A DNA stretch of 64,000 nt, from contig NZ_CAXWGX010000001.1 in assembly GCF_964266745.1 (NCBI RefSeq), positions 372,001 to 436,000 of the forward strand. Reading direction: 5' to 3'. This DNA comes from Propionicimonas sp020161015 (GTDB lineage Bacteria > Actinomycetota > Actinomycetes > Propionibacteriales > Propionibacteriaceae). The notes under the pieces are model-generated. The model worked only from the letters and a program-made list of their open reading frames with translations, searched no databases and had not been told where the DNA came from. The position numbers were made by a program, and so were the translations under genes. Each line of letters opens with the position of its first letter. Position 1 is the first letter of the stretch. Below, piece after piece: positions 52,709 through 61,044 of the stretch.

Positions 52709-54183
52709 CATTCAGCGCCTATCTCGATGCACTTGCCGACCAGTCGGCAGCACGACGCCCTGCGGGCCAGCATCGCCTGGTCTCGCAGCGCGTCCAGCGG
52801 ATCCTGCTCGGCGTCGGCGACGCCGTCGTGATCGCCATCGCCACCGTCTTCGCCGTGCTCGCCCGGGGCCTCGTGCCCCTGGACGGCCCGGGCGACGACG
52901 ACTTCACCACCGCGGTCCTGCTCGCCGCGCCGGCCATGGGCCTGCTGTGGCTCGTGCTGCTCAACTCCGTCGGCGCCTACAAGCTCCGCTACCAGCGCGC
53001 CGGTGACACCGAGTACCGCCGCGTCTTCCTCGCGTCCTTCACCACGGCCGGCCTCGTCGGCATCGGCAGCTACCTGCTCAAGGCGGAGTTCCCGCGCGGG
53101 CTGTTCGCGCTGCTCTTCACGGTCGGCACCGCGGGCCTCGTGCTGTCCCGCTTCGCCCGCCGCAAGGCCATGAACGCCCTCCACCGCCGCGGAGCCCTGC
53201 TGACACCGGTCGTCGTGGCCGGCGGCAGCGGGCACGTGGACGCCGTCGCCAAGGTCCTGCGCCGCGAGACCTGGCTCGGCTACCGGGTGGTGGGCGCCGT
53301 GACCAGCGATCGCAGCGACCGGACGCCGGGCGGTCTCCCCGTCCTGGGGTCGACCGCGGAGACCGTCGCGGTGATCGAGGAGCACAACATCGCCACCGTC
53401 ATCTTCGCCGAGGGCTCCTTCGCCACGCCGGCAGACTTCCGCCGGACGGCGTGGGAGCTGGAGGAGCACGAGATCCACATGATCGTCGTGCCGGCCCTCA
53501 CCGAGGTCAGCTCGCAGCGGGTGGACGTCCGGCCGGTCGCCGGCCTGCCGCTGGTGGACGTCGACCGCCCGCAGGCTGTCGAGGCCGCCCGGTGGGTCAA
53601 GCGGACCTTCGACGTGCTCGGTTCGGCGGTCCTGCTGCTCCTCGCCGCGCCCGTGATGGGCCTGGTCGCGCTGGCCATCAGGCTCGAGGACGGTGGGCCG
53701 ATCATGTTCCGCCAGCCGCGGGTCGGCCTGCGCGGCGAGGTGTTCGAGTGCCTGAAGTTCCGCAGCATGTGCGTGGACGCCGAGGAGCGGCTGGCCGCCC
53801 TCGTGGCCCAGAACGAGGGCGCAGGGCCGCTGTTCAAGATGACCCAGGACCCGCGCATCACCCGCGTCGGGCGGTTCATCCGACGCTTCTCGCTCGACGA
53901 GCTGCCCCAGCTGTGGAACGCGTTCCGTGGCGACATGAGCCTCGTCGGCCCGCGTCCCGCACTGCCCAAGGAGGTCGCCGAGTACGATTCGGACGCCCGT
54001 CGCCGGCTGGACGTCCGTCCCGGCCTGACCGAGCTCTGGCAGGTCTCCGGGCGGTCGAACCTCTCCTGGGAGGAGACGGTCCGGCTCGACCTCTACTACG
54101 TCGACAACTGGTCGATGGTGCAGGACCTGATGATCCTCGCCAAGACCGCCAAGGCCGTCGTCGGATCCTCCGGCGCCTACTGA
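52702..54183 (+). CDS. WcaJ/CpsE-like initiating polyprenyl phosphoglycosyl transferase (copy A)
   Basis: 493 residues. N-terminal half: several membrane helices (about residues 32-165) and a CoA-binding-like domain (about 170-300, GHVDAVAKVLRRETWLGYRV). C-terminal Bac_transf domain (about 300-493): KRTFDVLGSAVLLLLAAPVM membrane re-entrant helix, FECLKFRSM, SLDELPQLWN (catalytic Asp-Glu), SLVGPRPALP, and RPGLTELWQVSGRSN. The family moves sugar-1-phosphate (usually glucose or galactose) from UDP-sugar to undecaprenyl phosphate, the first step of repeat-unit assembly. About 80% identical in most blocks to the paralogue at 55497, including a 50-bp identical DNA stretch (53050-53099 and 55839-55888). 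Followed after 10 bp by the acyltransferase gene. Confidence 0.92.
   Translation: MTTFSAYLDALADQSAARRPAGQHRLVSQRVQRILLGVGDAVVIAIATVFAVLARGLVPLDGPGDDDFTTAVLLAAPAMGLLWLVLLNSVGAYKLRYQRAGDTEYRRVFLASFTTAGLVGIGSYLLKAEFPRGLFALLFTVGTAGLVLSRFARRKAMNALHRRGALLTPVVVAGGSGHVDAVAKVLRRETWLGYRVVGAVTSDRSDRTPGGLPVLGSTAETVAVIEEHNIATVIFAEGSFATPADFRRTAWELEEHEIHMIVVPALTEVSSQRVDVRPVAGLPLVDVDRPQAVEAARWVKRTFDVLGSAVLLLLAAPVMGLVALAIRLEDGGPIMFRQPRVGLRGEVFECLKFRSMCVDAEERLAALVAQNEGAGPLFKMTQDPRITRVGRFIRRFSLDELPQLWNAFRGDMSLVGPRPALPKEVAEYDSDARRRLDVRPGLTELWQVSGRSNLSWEETVRLDLYYVDNWSMVQDLMILAKTAKAVVGSSGAY
53050..53099 (+). repeat. 50-bp identical segment shared by the two WcaJ-like genes, copy A
   Basis: The stretch that encodes GLVGIGSYLLKAEFPRG is identical at DNA level to 55839-55888. 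Other long near-identical blocks occur in the catalytic half. The two genes are direct repeats of about 1.5 kb around the acyltransferase gene, and could recombine. Confidence 0.85.
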
Positions 54184-54193
54184 ACGGGACCGC

Positions 54194-55258
54194 GTGACCA
54201 CCACCCCCGTCCACGCGACCACGACCGCGTCCCCGCCCCGGCTGGCCTACATCGACCAGCTGAGGGTGGTGGCCGCCCTCGCCGTGGTGATGATCCACGT
54301 GTCGGCCATGCACTGGGGCGACACGCCGCCTGCGTCCGCCGACTGGCAGGCGATGAACGTCTACGCCGCCGTCAGCCGGTGGTGCGTGCCGGTGTTCTTC
54401 ATGATCTCCGGATCGCTGTTCCTCGCCCCCGGGCGGACGGACACGCCGGCGAAGACCTGGCGGCGCCACATCCCGAAGCTGCTGGTGATGTACCTCGCCT
54501 GGAGCGCCGCCTACACGGTGCTGAGCGCCGTCTTCCAGCGCACCGCCGACCCGGTCTTCCTGCTCACCCACCTGTGGGACGGCTACTACCACCTCTGGTA
54601 CCTGCTGGCCCTCGCCGGGGTGTACGCGCTCATCCCGCTGCTCCAGCGGGTGGTCGCCGACGACGCCCTCGCGCGGTACTTCGTGGTGCTCACCGGGGTC
54701 GCCAGCCTCGCGGTTCCCACGCTGGCGCTGGTTCCGGTGGCCGGTGACCTGACCGCCGATCTCGTGCAGCGGGTCGGGCCGTTCCTCGCCGCGGGTTTCC
54801 CGTTCTACTTCGTGCTCGGGCACCTGCTGCACGAGCACGGCGACCGGCTCTCGCCACGCACCCGTGCGCTCGTCTACGCCGGCGGTGGCCTGGGGGTGGC
54901 GGTGACGGTGGGCGGCACGGCGTGGGCCTCGGTGGCCCGGGGGACGCAGGTCGGCGAGTTCTACGGCTACCTCACCCTGGGCGTCGCCCTCGCCGCGGCG
55001 GCGGTCTTCCTCGCCGTCCGCACCCGGGCCGGCGGAGCGGTCACCGGACCACGGCTCGCCACGGTCGCCCGCTGGACCCTGCCGATCTACCTCGTCCATC
55101 CCGCGTTCGTGCGGATCTTCCAGGAGCTCGACCTCACCCCGCGGCTGCTGCCGAGCGTGGTCGGCGTCCCGCTGGTGTGGCTGGCCGTGCTCGCCCTCAG
55201 CGTGGCGACGAGCGCGGTGCTCGTCCGCATCCCCGTGGTGAATTCCTGGCTGGTCTGA
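54194..55258 (+). CDS. Acyltransferase-3 (OafA-like) membrane acetyltransferase
   Basis: 354 residues from GTG 54194, 10 bp after copy A. About 10 membrane helices. The N-terminal RLAYIDQLRVVAALAVVMIHVS contains the family His and Arg region; FFMISGSLFL and HLLHEHGDRLS lie later. OafA-type proteins move acetyl or succinyl groups to extracytoplasmic sugars. Between the two initiating transferases it is likely an EPS O-acetylase. It is flanked by direct repeats, so it may be lost by recombination. Confidence 0.85.
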   Translation: MTTTPVHATTTASPPRLAYIDQLRVVAALAVVMIHVSAMHWGDTPPASADWQAMNVYAAVSRWCVPVFFMISGSLFLAPGRTDTPAKTWRRHIPKLLVMYLAWSAAYTVLSAVFQRTADPVFLLTHLWDGYYHLWYLLALAGVYALIPLLQRVVADDALARYFVVLTGVASLAVPTLALVPVAGDLTADLVQRVGPFLAAGFPFYFVLGHLLHEHGDRLSPRTRALVYAGGGLGVAVTVGGTAWASVARGTQVGEFYGYLTLGVALAAAAVFLAVRTRAGGAVTGPRLATVARWTLPIYLVHPAFVRIFQELDLTPRLLPSVVGVPLVWLAVLALSVATSAVLVRIPVVNSWLV

Positions 55259-55440
55259 GCCGGCCGGCGACCCGTCCGCGACGAGGGCGGACGCCCGAAG
55301 ACACCCGGACGCGTGATACCTGCTTTGCGTAGATCTGCCCAACCTGCCTGCACGCATTCCCCACGCCTTGGCAGGCCCGGAGGAGGTCTGGCAGACTCTG
55401 TACCGATCGACAGACCGCTTGGGGGAGTAGGCGTCGATCC

Positions 55441-55503
55441 GGTCCATCCGGGGGGGTTGGGCCGTCGGGGGTTTTCTGGTCTGAGCCGGGGGGATCATGA
55501 CCA
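55441..55503 (+). promoter_or_regulatory. G-tract leader of the second WcaJ-like gene
   Basis: G7 (55450-55456), GGG (55459-55461), G5 (55467-55471) and G6 (55488-55493) follow each other within 44 bases, ending 3 bases before the ATG. GGTCC/GGGCC (55441-55445, 55459-55463, one G-U pair) and TGGTC/GACCA (55477-55481, 55499-55503) can form hairpins, the latter covering the start codon as in copy A. A G-quadruplex is a competing fold. TTTGCGTA is at 55324-55331 upstream. Confidence 0.45.
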
Positions 55504-56972
55504 CTTTCAGCACGTATCTCGACGCACTCACCAGCCACGCGGGCACCGACAGTCGTGCCCGCAAGCACTGGCTGCTGACGAAGGCAGCGCAGCACACGTT
55601 CCTGCTTCTCAGCGACCTCGTCGTCCTGTCCGTCTCGATGCTCGTCGCCACCTACGCGCGGGTCCTGCTGCCGTTCGATGGTGGCGAGGAGTCGGCACAC
55701 GTGATGGCGACCACCGCGCCGCTGGTCGCAGCAGGCTGGCTGGCGATGATCTACGCGTTCGGCGGCTACCAGCTGCGCCACCAGCGGGCCGGGGCCACCG
55801 AGTACAAGCGCGTGGTGATGGCGTCCTTCACCATGGCAGGCCTCGTCGGCATCGGCAGCTACCTGCTCAAGGCGGAGTTCCCGCGCGGCCTGTACGTCCT
55901 GCTGTTCACCGTCGGCACGGCCGGGCTGGTGCTCACCCGGTTCACCCGCCGCAAGGTGATGGCCACCGTCCACCGCCAGGGCGTGCTGCTCACCCCGATC
56001 ATCGTGGCGGGCGAGAGCGGCCACGTGGACGCCATCGCCAAGGTGCTGCGCAGGGAGACCTGGCTCGGCTACCGGGTCGTCGGCGCCGTCACCCGTGACC
56101 GCGTCGACCACACCACCGCCGGCCTGCCCGTCCTGGGCTCGGTCGCGGACACCGTGGAGGTGATCGAGGAGCACGACATCGCCACCGTCATCTTCGCGGA
56201 GGGTTCCTTCGCCTCGCCTGCGGACTTCCGCCGCATGGCGTGGGAGCTGGAGGAGAAGGCCGTCCACATGATCGTGGTGCCCGCGCTGACCGACGTCAGC
56301 GCGCAGCGCCTAGACGTCCGGCCGGTGGCCGGCCTGCCGCTGGTGGACGTGGACCGTCCCCAGGCGATCGAGGCGGCCCGGTGGATCAAGCGCCTGTTCG
56401 ACGTGGTCGGCTCGGCGCTGCTGCTGCTGCTGGCCTCACCGGTCATGGGACTGGTGGCGCTGGCGATCAAGCTCGAGGACCGGGGACCGGTGATGTTCCG
56501 GCAGACCCGGGTCGGGCGCAAGGGGCAGGTGTTCGAGTGCCTGAAGTTCCGGAGCATGAGCGTGGACGCCGAGGCCCGCCTCGCCGCGCTCATGGCGAAG
56601 AACGAGGGCGCCGGACCGCTGTTCAAGATGACCAACGACCCCCGCATCACCAGGGTCGGCCGGTTCATCCGACGCTTCTCGCTCGACGAGCTGCCCCAAC
56701 TGTGGAACGCCCTCCGCGGCGACATGAGCCTGGTAGGACCCCGCCCGGCGCTGCCCACGGAGGTCGCTCAGTACGACTCCGACACCCGACGACGACTCGA
56801 CGTACGACCCGGCCTGACCGGGCTGTGGCAGGTCTCAGGACGCTCCAACCTCTCCTGGGACGACACGGTCCGCCTCGACCTGTACTACGTCGACAACTGG
56901 TCGATGGTCCAGGACCTGATGATCCTGGCCAAGACCGCGAAGGCCGTCGTCGGCTCTGCGGGCGCCTACTGA
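55497..56972 (+). CDS. WcaJ/CpsE-like initiating polyprenyl phosphoglycosyl transferase (copy B)
   Basis: 491 residues from ATG 55497. Same domain order as copy A: membrane helices (about 35-165), a CoA-binding-like middle (ILKAEFPRGL-type block, GHVDAIAKVLRRETWLGYRV), and a C-terminal Bac_transf domain with FECLKFRSM, SLDELPQLWN, SLVGPRPALP and RPGLTGLWQVSGRSN. All catalytic motifs are intact, so both copies may be active. The N-terminal 12 residues and the leader are conserved as well. It may start a second polymer or differ in sugar preference. Downstream lies a convergent acyltransferase gene. Confidence 0.92.
   Translation: MTTFSTYLDALTSHAGTDSRARKHWLLTKAAQHTFLLLSDLVVLSVSMLVATYARVLLPFDGGEESAHVMATTAPLVAAGWLAMIYAFGGYQLRHQRAGATEYKRVVMASFTMAGLVGIGSYLLKAEFPRGLYVLLFTVGTAGLVLTRFTRRKVMATVHRQGVLLTPIIVAGESGHVDAIAKVLRRETWLGYRVVGAVTRDRVDHTTAGLPVLGSVADTVEVIEEHDIATVIFAEGSFASPADFRRMAWELEEKAVHMIVVPALTDVSAQRLDVRPVAGLPLVDVDRPQAIEAARWIKRLFDVVGSALLLLLASPVMGLVALAIKLEDRGPVMFRQTRVGRKGQVFECLKFRSMSVDAEARLAALMAKNEGAGPLFKMTNDPRITRVGRFIRRFSLDELPQLWNALRGDMSLVGPRPALPTEVAQYDSDTRRRLDVRPGLTGLWQVSGRSNLSWDDTVRLDLYYVDNWSMVQDLMILAKTAKAVVGSAGAY
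55839..55888 (+). repeat. 50-bp identical segment shared by the two WcaJ-like genes, copy B
   Basis: Identical to 53050-53099, same orientation, about 2.8 kb apart. The gene between encodes the OafA-like acyltransferase. Confidence 0.85.
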
Positions 56973-57038
56973 GCACCCGGTGGCGTCGGCGCGAATCCCC
57001 CCCGGCGCCACCGGACGTCTCGCGACGACCGGCACGGC

Positions 57039-57761
57039 TCAGCCCGCCGTGCCGGTCCCCTCGCCAGGGTCCCGCGACTTGAGCAGTCGCGCCGGCACGC
57101 CGCCGTAGATCCCGTTCGCCGGGTAGGCGCCGGCCGTCAGCACGGCCCCGGCCGCCACGATCGACCCGTCACCCAGGGTGACCCCGTCGAGCACGGTGGC
57201 CTTCGAACCGATCCAGCACCCGCGGCCGATCCGGATGCCCTGGTGGCTCACGCCCTGGTCGCGGATCGGCACGTCCGGGTCGTCGTAGTTGTGGCCCTCC
57301 GAATGCATCGAGACGAAGTTGCCGATGATCGTGTCGTCGCCGATGGTGATGCCGCCCGCCGCGCCGTAGAGGCAGTCCGTGCCGAGCCCGACGTTGTCGC
57401 CGGCGGTGAAGCCCACGCCGAGGAAGCGGAGGTTGCCGATGCACTCGATGCGGCTGTTCCGGCCCAGGGAGGTGCCCGCACCCAGCGTCACGCCCTTGTC
57501 CGACATCGCGTCCACGCGGCTGTGGTCGCCCAGGGTGACGCCGGGGCCGCACCGCAGCAGGTGACGGGCCCGCAAGCCCACCCCGCGTCCGACGAACGGG
57601 CGGTTGGCGTGCAGCGGGAACCGGTAGAACCCGCGCAGCTTCATCATCGCCCGCTCCAGCGTCACGACGCCGAGGTAGCGGGCGTCGATGCGCGGGTCGA
57701 TCTCGTAGGAGCGTCCCTTCAACCGGGACACCAGCCGGCTCAGCAGTGCGCTTGCGTCCAT
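57039..57761 (-). CDS. Hexapeptide-repeat acyltransferase (WbbJ-like, third)
   Basis: 240 residues from ATG 57761 with GGAGG about 6 bp upstream; the longer GTG/ATG frame lacks a ribosome site. N-terminal about 70 residues are helical. Then left-handed beta-helix: VGLRARHLLRCGPGVTLGDHS, VTLGAGTSLGRNS, GITIGDDTIIGNFVSMHSEGHN (His-rich loop near the active site), QGIRIGRGCWIGSKATVLDG and VTLGDGSIVAAGAV. WbbJ-type sugar O-acetyltransferase is the family. It is convergent with the WcaJ-like copy B and lies in the EPS right end. Confidence 0.8.
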   Translation of the reverse strand: MDASALLSRLVSRLKGRSYEIDPRIDARYLGVVTLERAMMKLRGFYRFPLHANRPFVGRGVGLRARHLLRCGPGVTLGDHSRVDAMSDKGVTLGAGTSLGRNSRIECIGNLRFLGVGFTAGDNVGLGTDCLYGAAGGITIGDDTIIGNFVSMHSEGHNYDDPDVPIRDQGVSHQGIRIGRGCWIGSKATVLDGVTLGDGSIVAAGAVLTAGAYPANGIYGGVPARLLKSRDPGEGTGTAG

Positions 57762-57866
57762 CGGGCTCCTCCGGGCGGTCGGGTCCAGACGTCGGCGGGG
57801 CACCGCCGTGCTGCCACGCTAGCGAGAAGCCCCCGCCGCCGCCAGACCGCGTCGGGGCCCGGCGCC

Positions 57867-59738
57867 TCAGGGCCGGCGCAGGGTGACGTCGAGCAGGACG
57901 TCCTGGCTCAGCGGCGTCGCCAGCGTGACGCGGTCGCCGGCAACCGTGGTGGGCAGCACCTCCGCGCTGTTGCGCAGCCACGCGGTGGACGCGACCACCG
58001 CCCAGCCCTTCGGCACCTGGACCGACACCGACAGGCCGGTGTCGACCAGGTCGGCCTGGCGCGCGACGACGAGGCGGTAGTGCCACGCGCCGGTCGCGTC
58101 CGGCACGGGCCCGGAGAGCCCGGGCACGGGGGCCGCGGCTCCCGCGCGCACCGCGTCCGGCACGTGGGACCGCAGGTCGGTGGTGACGTGCTCGCCGAGA
58201 CCGACGTCGAGCGAACGGGCGAAGGTCGGCAGTCCGGTGGCGTCGGTGAGCGACTCGTCGACGGCTCCCCCGGTCCGGGTGGTGCCGGCGGCGCGGTGCA
58301 CGCGCACGTAGTTGGAGAACTGCGTGTTGAACCGCCCGAGCACGTTGCGGGCGCTCTTGCGGTAGTCGAGCGTGAGCCGGGTATCGGCACTGCCGTCGTC
58401 GTTCAGGGTCACCGCGTAGTCGAGCGCCTTGGCGACGTCCAGGTTCCCCTTCGCCGGCGGTGCGATGACCGCGTTGCTCACGGCCAGCAGGTCGGTGGTG
58501 TCCGCGGGCGGGTTCAGGGCGCCGGACCAGCCCGCGGCGACCAGGTCGGCCTGGGCGTCCGGATCGGTCACGTAGAGCTGGATGTGCTTGTCGTTCGCCG
58601 AGGACGCGAGCGACTCCATCGTCGGCAGGAACTCGTCGTCGCCGAGGCGGAGCAGGCGCTCCATCACGGTCCGGGCCAGCGAGACGACGGCGGTCTTCTT
58701 GCCGTCCAGTCCCTGCCCGCTGAGCTCGACCTGCACCACGTAGTTGAGCCGCTCGATCAGGTTCTCCGCGGTGAAGGCCGTGTCCGACTCCGGCACGCGG
58801 ATCGGCCCGAAGACCTTCAGCAGGTCACGGATGGTCGGCAGGTCGATCGCGATGATGCCGTCCACCTGCGGCTGGTCCATGCTGCCCCACAGCCTCAGCA
58901 TCACGTCCGCGCTGGTCGGGAAGTCCATCCACCAGCCGGCGGCGCGGAAGAACAGGTGGCGCGAGTTCACCTGGCGTCCGTCCGGGATCGGCAGGTTCAG
59001 GGTGTCGTTGGGCAGGGTGTAGATGTCGGCGAACGTGTCCAGGCGCAGGCCGTCCGGGCCGATCTCGACGAGGCCGTAGGTGCCGGGCAGTCCGCCGGTG
59101 GGACGCAGCTGGGCGTTGTTCTGGGCCAGCAGGATGAACCGGTGCTGGCCGGAGTAGAGGTAGCGCTCCAGGCCGAGCAGCGCGTCGCTGCGGGCCAGCA
59201 GCGGACGCAGCGGCGCGAGCCGGTCGCGCGCGTCGGTGACCGCTTCCGCCAGCGGCCCCACCAGGCCGTCGGCGGACAGCCGGTCGTACCGGCCGGCGAC
59301 CACCGTGAGCGAGGTGAGGCTGGCGTCCAGGCGCGGGCGCGCGAGCGTCAGCAGGCGACCGAGCCGGTCGGGACCGGTGACCGCGGAGGCCTCGTCGAGC
59401 AGCCGAACGCCCTCGGCGCCGGCGGTCGAGCCCTCGACGCCGATGGTCGCGAGGTCGTCGGCGGCGTCGAGCTGGTCGCCCAGCCACCAGGTGCCACGCA
59501 GCCAGGACGGCCCGAGCAGGTCACGCGCCCGGGAGAACTCGTCCCTGGCCTTGTCGAAGCCCGCGAGCGCGGCGGCGGTGTCCCCGCCCTCCAGGCTCTT
59601 CAGGGCGGCCGAGGCGTCGGCCTTTCCGGCCCGCGCGAGCGCCTCGAAGTCCTTCGCCTGCCGGTAACCCCACCAGCCGACCGCGATGACGGCCACCACG
59701 ACGACGGCAGCCACGATCCACCAGGCCGCGCGCTTCAC
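57867..59738 (-). CDS. DUF4012 secreted or membrane-anchored protein
   Basis: 623 residues from GTG 59738; the longer frame upstream is Arg-rich without coding character. One N-terminal membrane helix (AAWWIVAAVVVVAVIAVGWWG). DUF4012 body: RFILLAQNNAQLRPTGGLPGTYG (about residues 240-262; N-N-A-Q-L-R-P-T-G-G is the family hallmark), WWMDFPTSADVMLRLW, and VDGIIAIDLPTIRDLL. DUF4012 proteins are common beside EPS genes in actinobacteria; their biochemical role is unknown to me. The helix and outward body suggest a surface assembly or transport helper. No known catalytic motif. Confidence 0.85.
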   Translation of the reverse strand: MKRAAWWIVAAVVVVAVIAVGWWGYRQAKDFEALARAGKADASAALKSLEGGDTAAALAGFDKARDEFSRARDLLGPSWLRGTWWLGDQLDAADDLATIGVEGSTAGAEGVRLLDEASAVTGPDRLGRLLTLARPRLDASLTSLTVVAGRYDRLSADGLVGPLAEAVTDARDRLAPLRPLLARSDALLGLERYLYSGQHRFILLAQNNAQLRPTGGLPGTYGLVEIGPDGLRLDTFADIYTLPNDTLNLPIPDGRQVNSRHLFFRAAGWWMDFPTSADVMLRLWGSMDQPQVDGIIAIDLPTIRDLLKVFGPIRVPESDTAFTAENLIERLNYVVQVELSGQGLDGKKTAVVSLARTVMERLLRLGDDEFLPTMESLASSANDKHIQLYVTDPDAQADLVAAGWSGALNPPADTTDLLAVSNAVIAPPAKGNLDVAKALDYAVTLNDDGSADTRLTLDYRKSARNVLGRFNTQFSNYVRVHRAAGTTRTGGAVDESLTDATGLPTFARSLDVGLGEHVTTDLRSHVPDAVRAGAAAPVPGLSGPVPDATGAWHYRLVVARQADLVDTGLSVSVQVPKGWAVVASTAWLRNSAEVLPTTVAGDRVTLATPLSQDVLLDVTLRRP

Positions 59739-59853
59739 GCGGCAACGATAGCCGCCGGGGACGAACGGCCCCCCAACGACGGGCGGCCCGCCGGTGTACG
59801 CACGGCTTCGGACGCCGCGCCGGCGGCGCCGTCCGGCTCGGTAGCGTTGGTCC

Positions 59854-61044
59854 ATGCCTCGAATCGCACCGTTCCCGGCCATCCGCTACGCCCCGGGCAC
59901 CGACCTCCAGCTCGTGATCGCACCGCCGTACGACGTGCTGTCGGAGTCGGACGTGGCCGAGCTGGCCGCCCGCGACCCGCACAACATCGTGCACGTCGAC
60001 GTGCCCACCGGCGGCGACGACCGCTACGACGCCGCCGCCCGGACGCTGTCGCAGTGGCTGGCCGACCGGGTCCTCGTGCGCGACGACGCACCTTCGCTCA
60101 CCATCTACCGGATGGCGTTCACCGACGCCACCGGCGCAGCCCGCACCATCGTCGGCGTCCTCTGCGGCCTGGAGGTCGTCGACCTCGACGCCGGGGGCGT
60201 CCTGCCACACGAGCGCACCACCCCGAAGGCGGTCACCGACCGGCTCGACCTCACGCGCGCCACGGCCACCAACCTCTCTCCGGTCTGGGGGCTCTCGCTG
60301 GCCTCCGGCCTCACCGCCGCCCTGGCCGAGCCCGGCGAGCAGGTCGGCGAGATGGTGGCCGAGGGTGTCGTGCACACGGTGGAGCGCGTGAGCGACCCGG
60401 CGCGGATCGCGGCGATCACCGAGGTCCTCGCCGCCGACGACGTGCTGATCGCCGACGGCCACCACCGCTACTCGATCTCGCGCACCTACCGCGACGAGGT
60501 ACGCGCGGCCACGGGGCGTGACGACACCGACGCCGAGTTCACCCTCACGTTCGTCAACGAGCTCGTCGCCGACCAGCTGAGCATCGAGGCGATCCACCGG
60601 GTCTACACCGGCACCACGATCGAGCAGCTGCGCGCCGACCTGTCCGGCTGCTTCGACCTGGAGCCGGCCCCGGAGCCGTCCCCGTCCCTGCTCGCGCGCA
60701 TGGTCGACCTGGGACGGCTCGTTCTGCTCGCTCCCGACGGGACCGCCGAGTGGCTGGTGCCCCGGCCGGGCGCGTTCGACGGCGTCCGCGCGCTGGACGG
60801 CGCGTACCTCGAGCACGCCCTCGCCGCCTCGGCCGCAGAGGTCTCCTACCAGCACGGCCTGGACGAGATGGTCGCCCTCGTCGGCTCCGGCACGGTGGCC
60901 GCCGGGATCCTGATCCGGCCGACCTCGCTGGAGGAGATCCAGCGGACCGCACGCGAGGGGCTGCTGATGCCGCCGAAGTCGACGTTCTTCACGCCGAAGC
61001 TGCGCACCGGCCTGGTGGTGCGGCCGACGGCGCCGCTGCCCTGA
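59854..61044 (+). CDS. DUF1015 family protein
   Basis: 396 residues. Family marks: IAPPYDVLSESD, GVLPHERTTPKAV, and IADGHHRYSISRTY, with a C-terminal MPPKSTFFTPKLRTGLV. The typical length is about 400. Some archaeal relatives are free-serine kinases, but a bacterial function is not established. It belongs to the housekeeping right flank, as the DUF4012 gene is divergent (115 bp). Cytoplasmic, no signal peptide. Confidence 0.88.
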   Translation: MPRIAPFPAIRYAPGTDLQLVIAPPYDVLSESDVAELAARDPHNIVHVDVPTGGDDRYDAAARTLSQWLADRVLVRDDAPSLTIYRMAFTDATGAARTIVGVLCGLEVVDLDAGGVLPHERTTPKAVTDRLDLTRATATNLSPVWGLSLASGLTAALAEPGEQVGEMVAEGVVHTVERVSDPARIAAITEVLAADDVLIADGHHRYSISRTYRDEVRAATGRDDTDAEFTLTFVNELVADQLSIEAIHRVYTGTTIEQLRADLSGCFDLEPAPEPSPSLLARMVDLGRLVLLAPDGTAEWLVPRPGAFDGVRALDGAYLEHALAASAAEVSYQHGLDEMVALVGSGTVAAGILIRPTSLEEIQRTAREGLLMPPKSTFFTPKLRTGLVVRPTAPLP

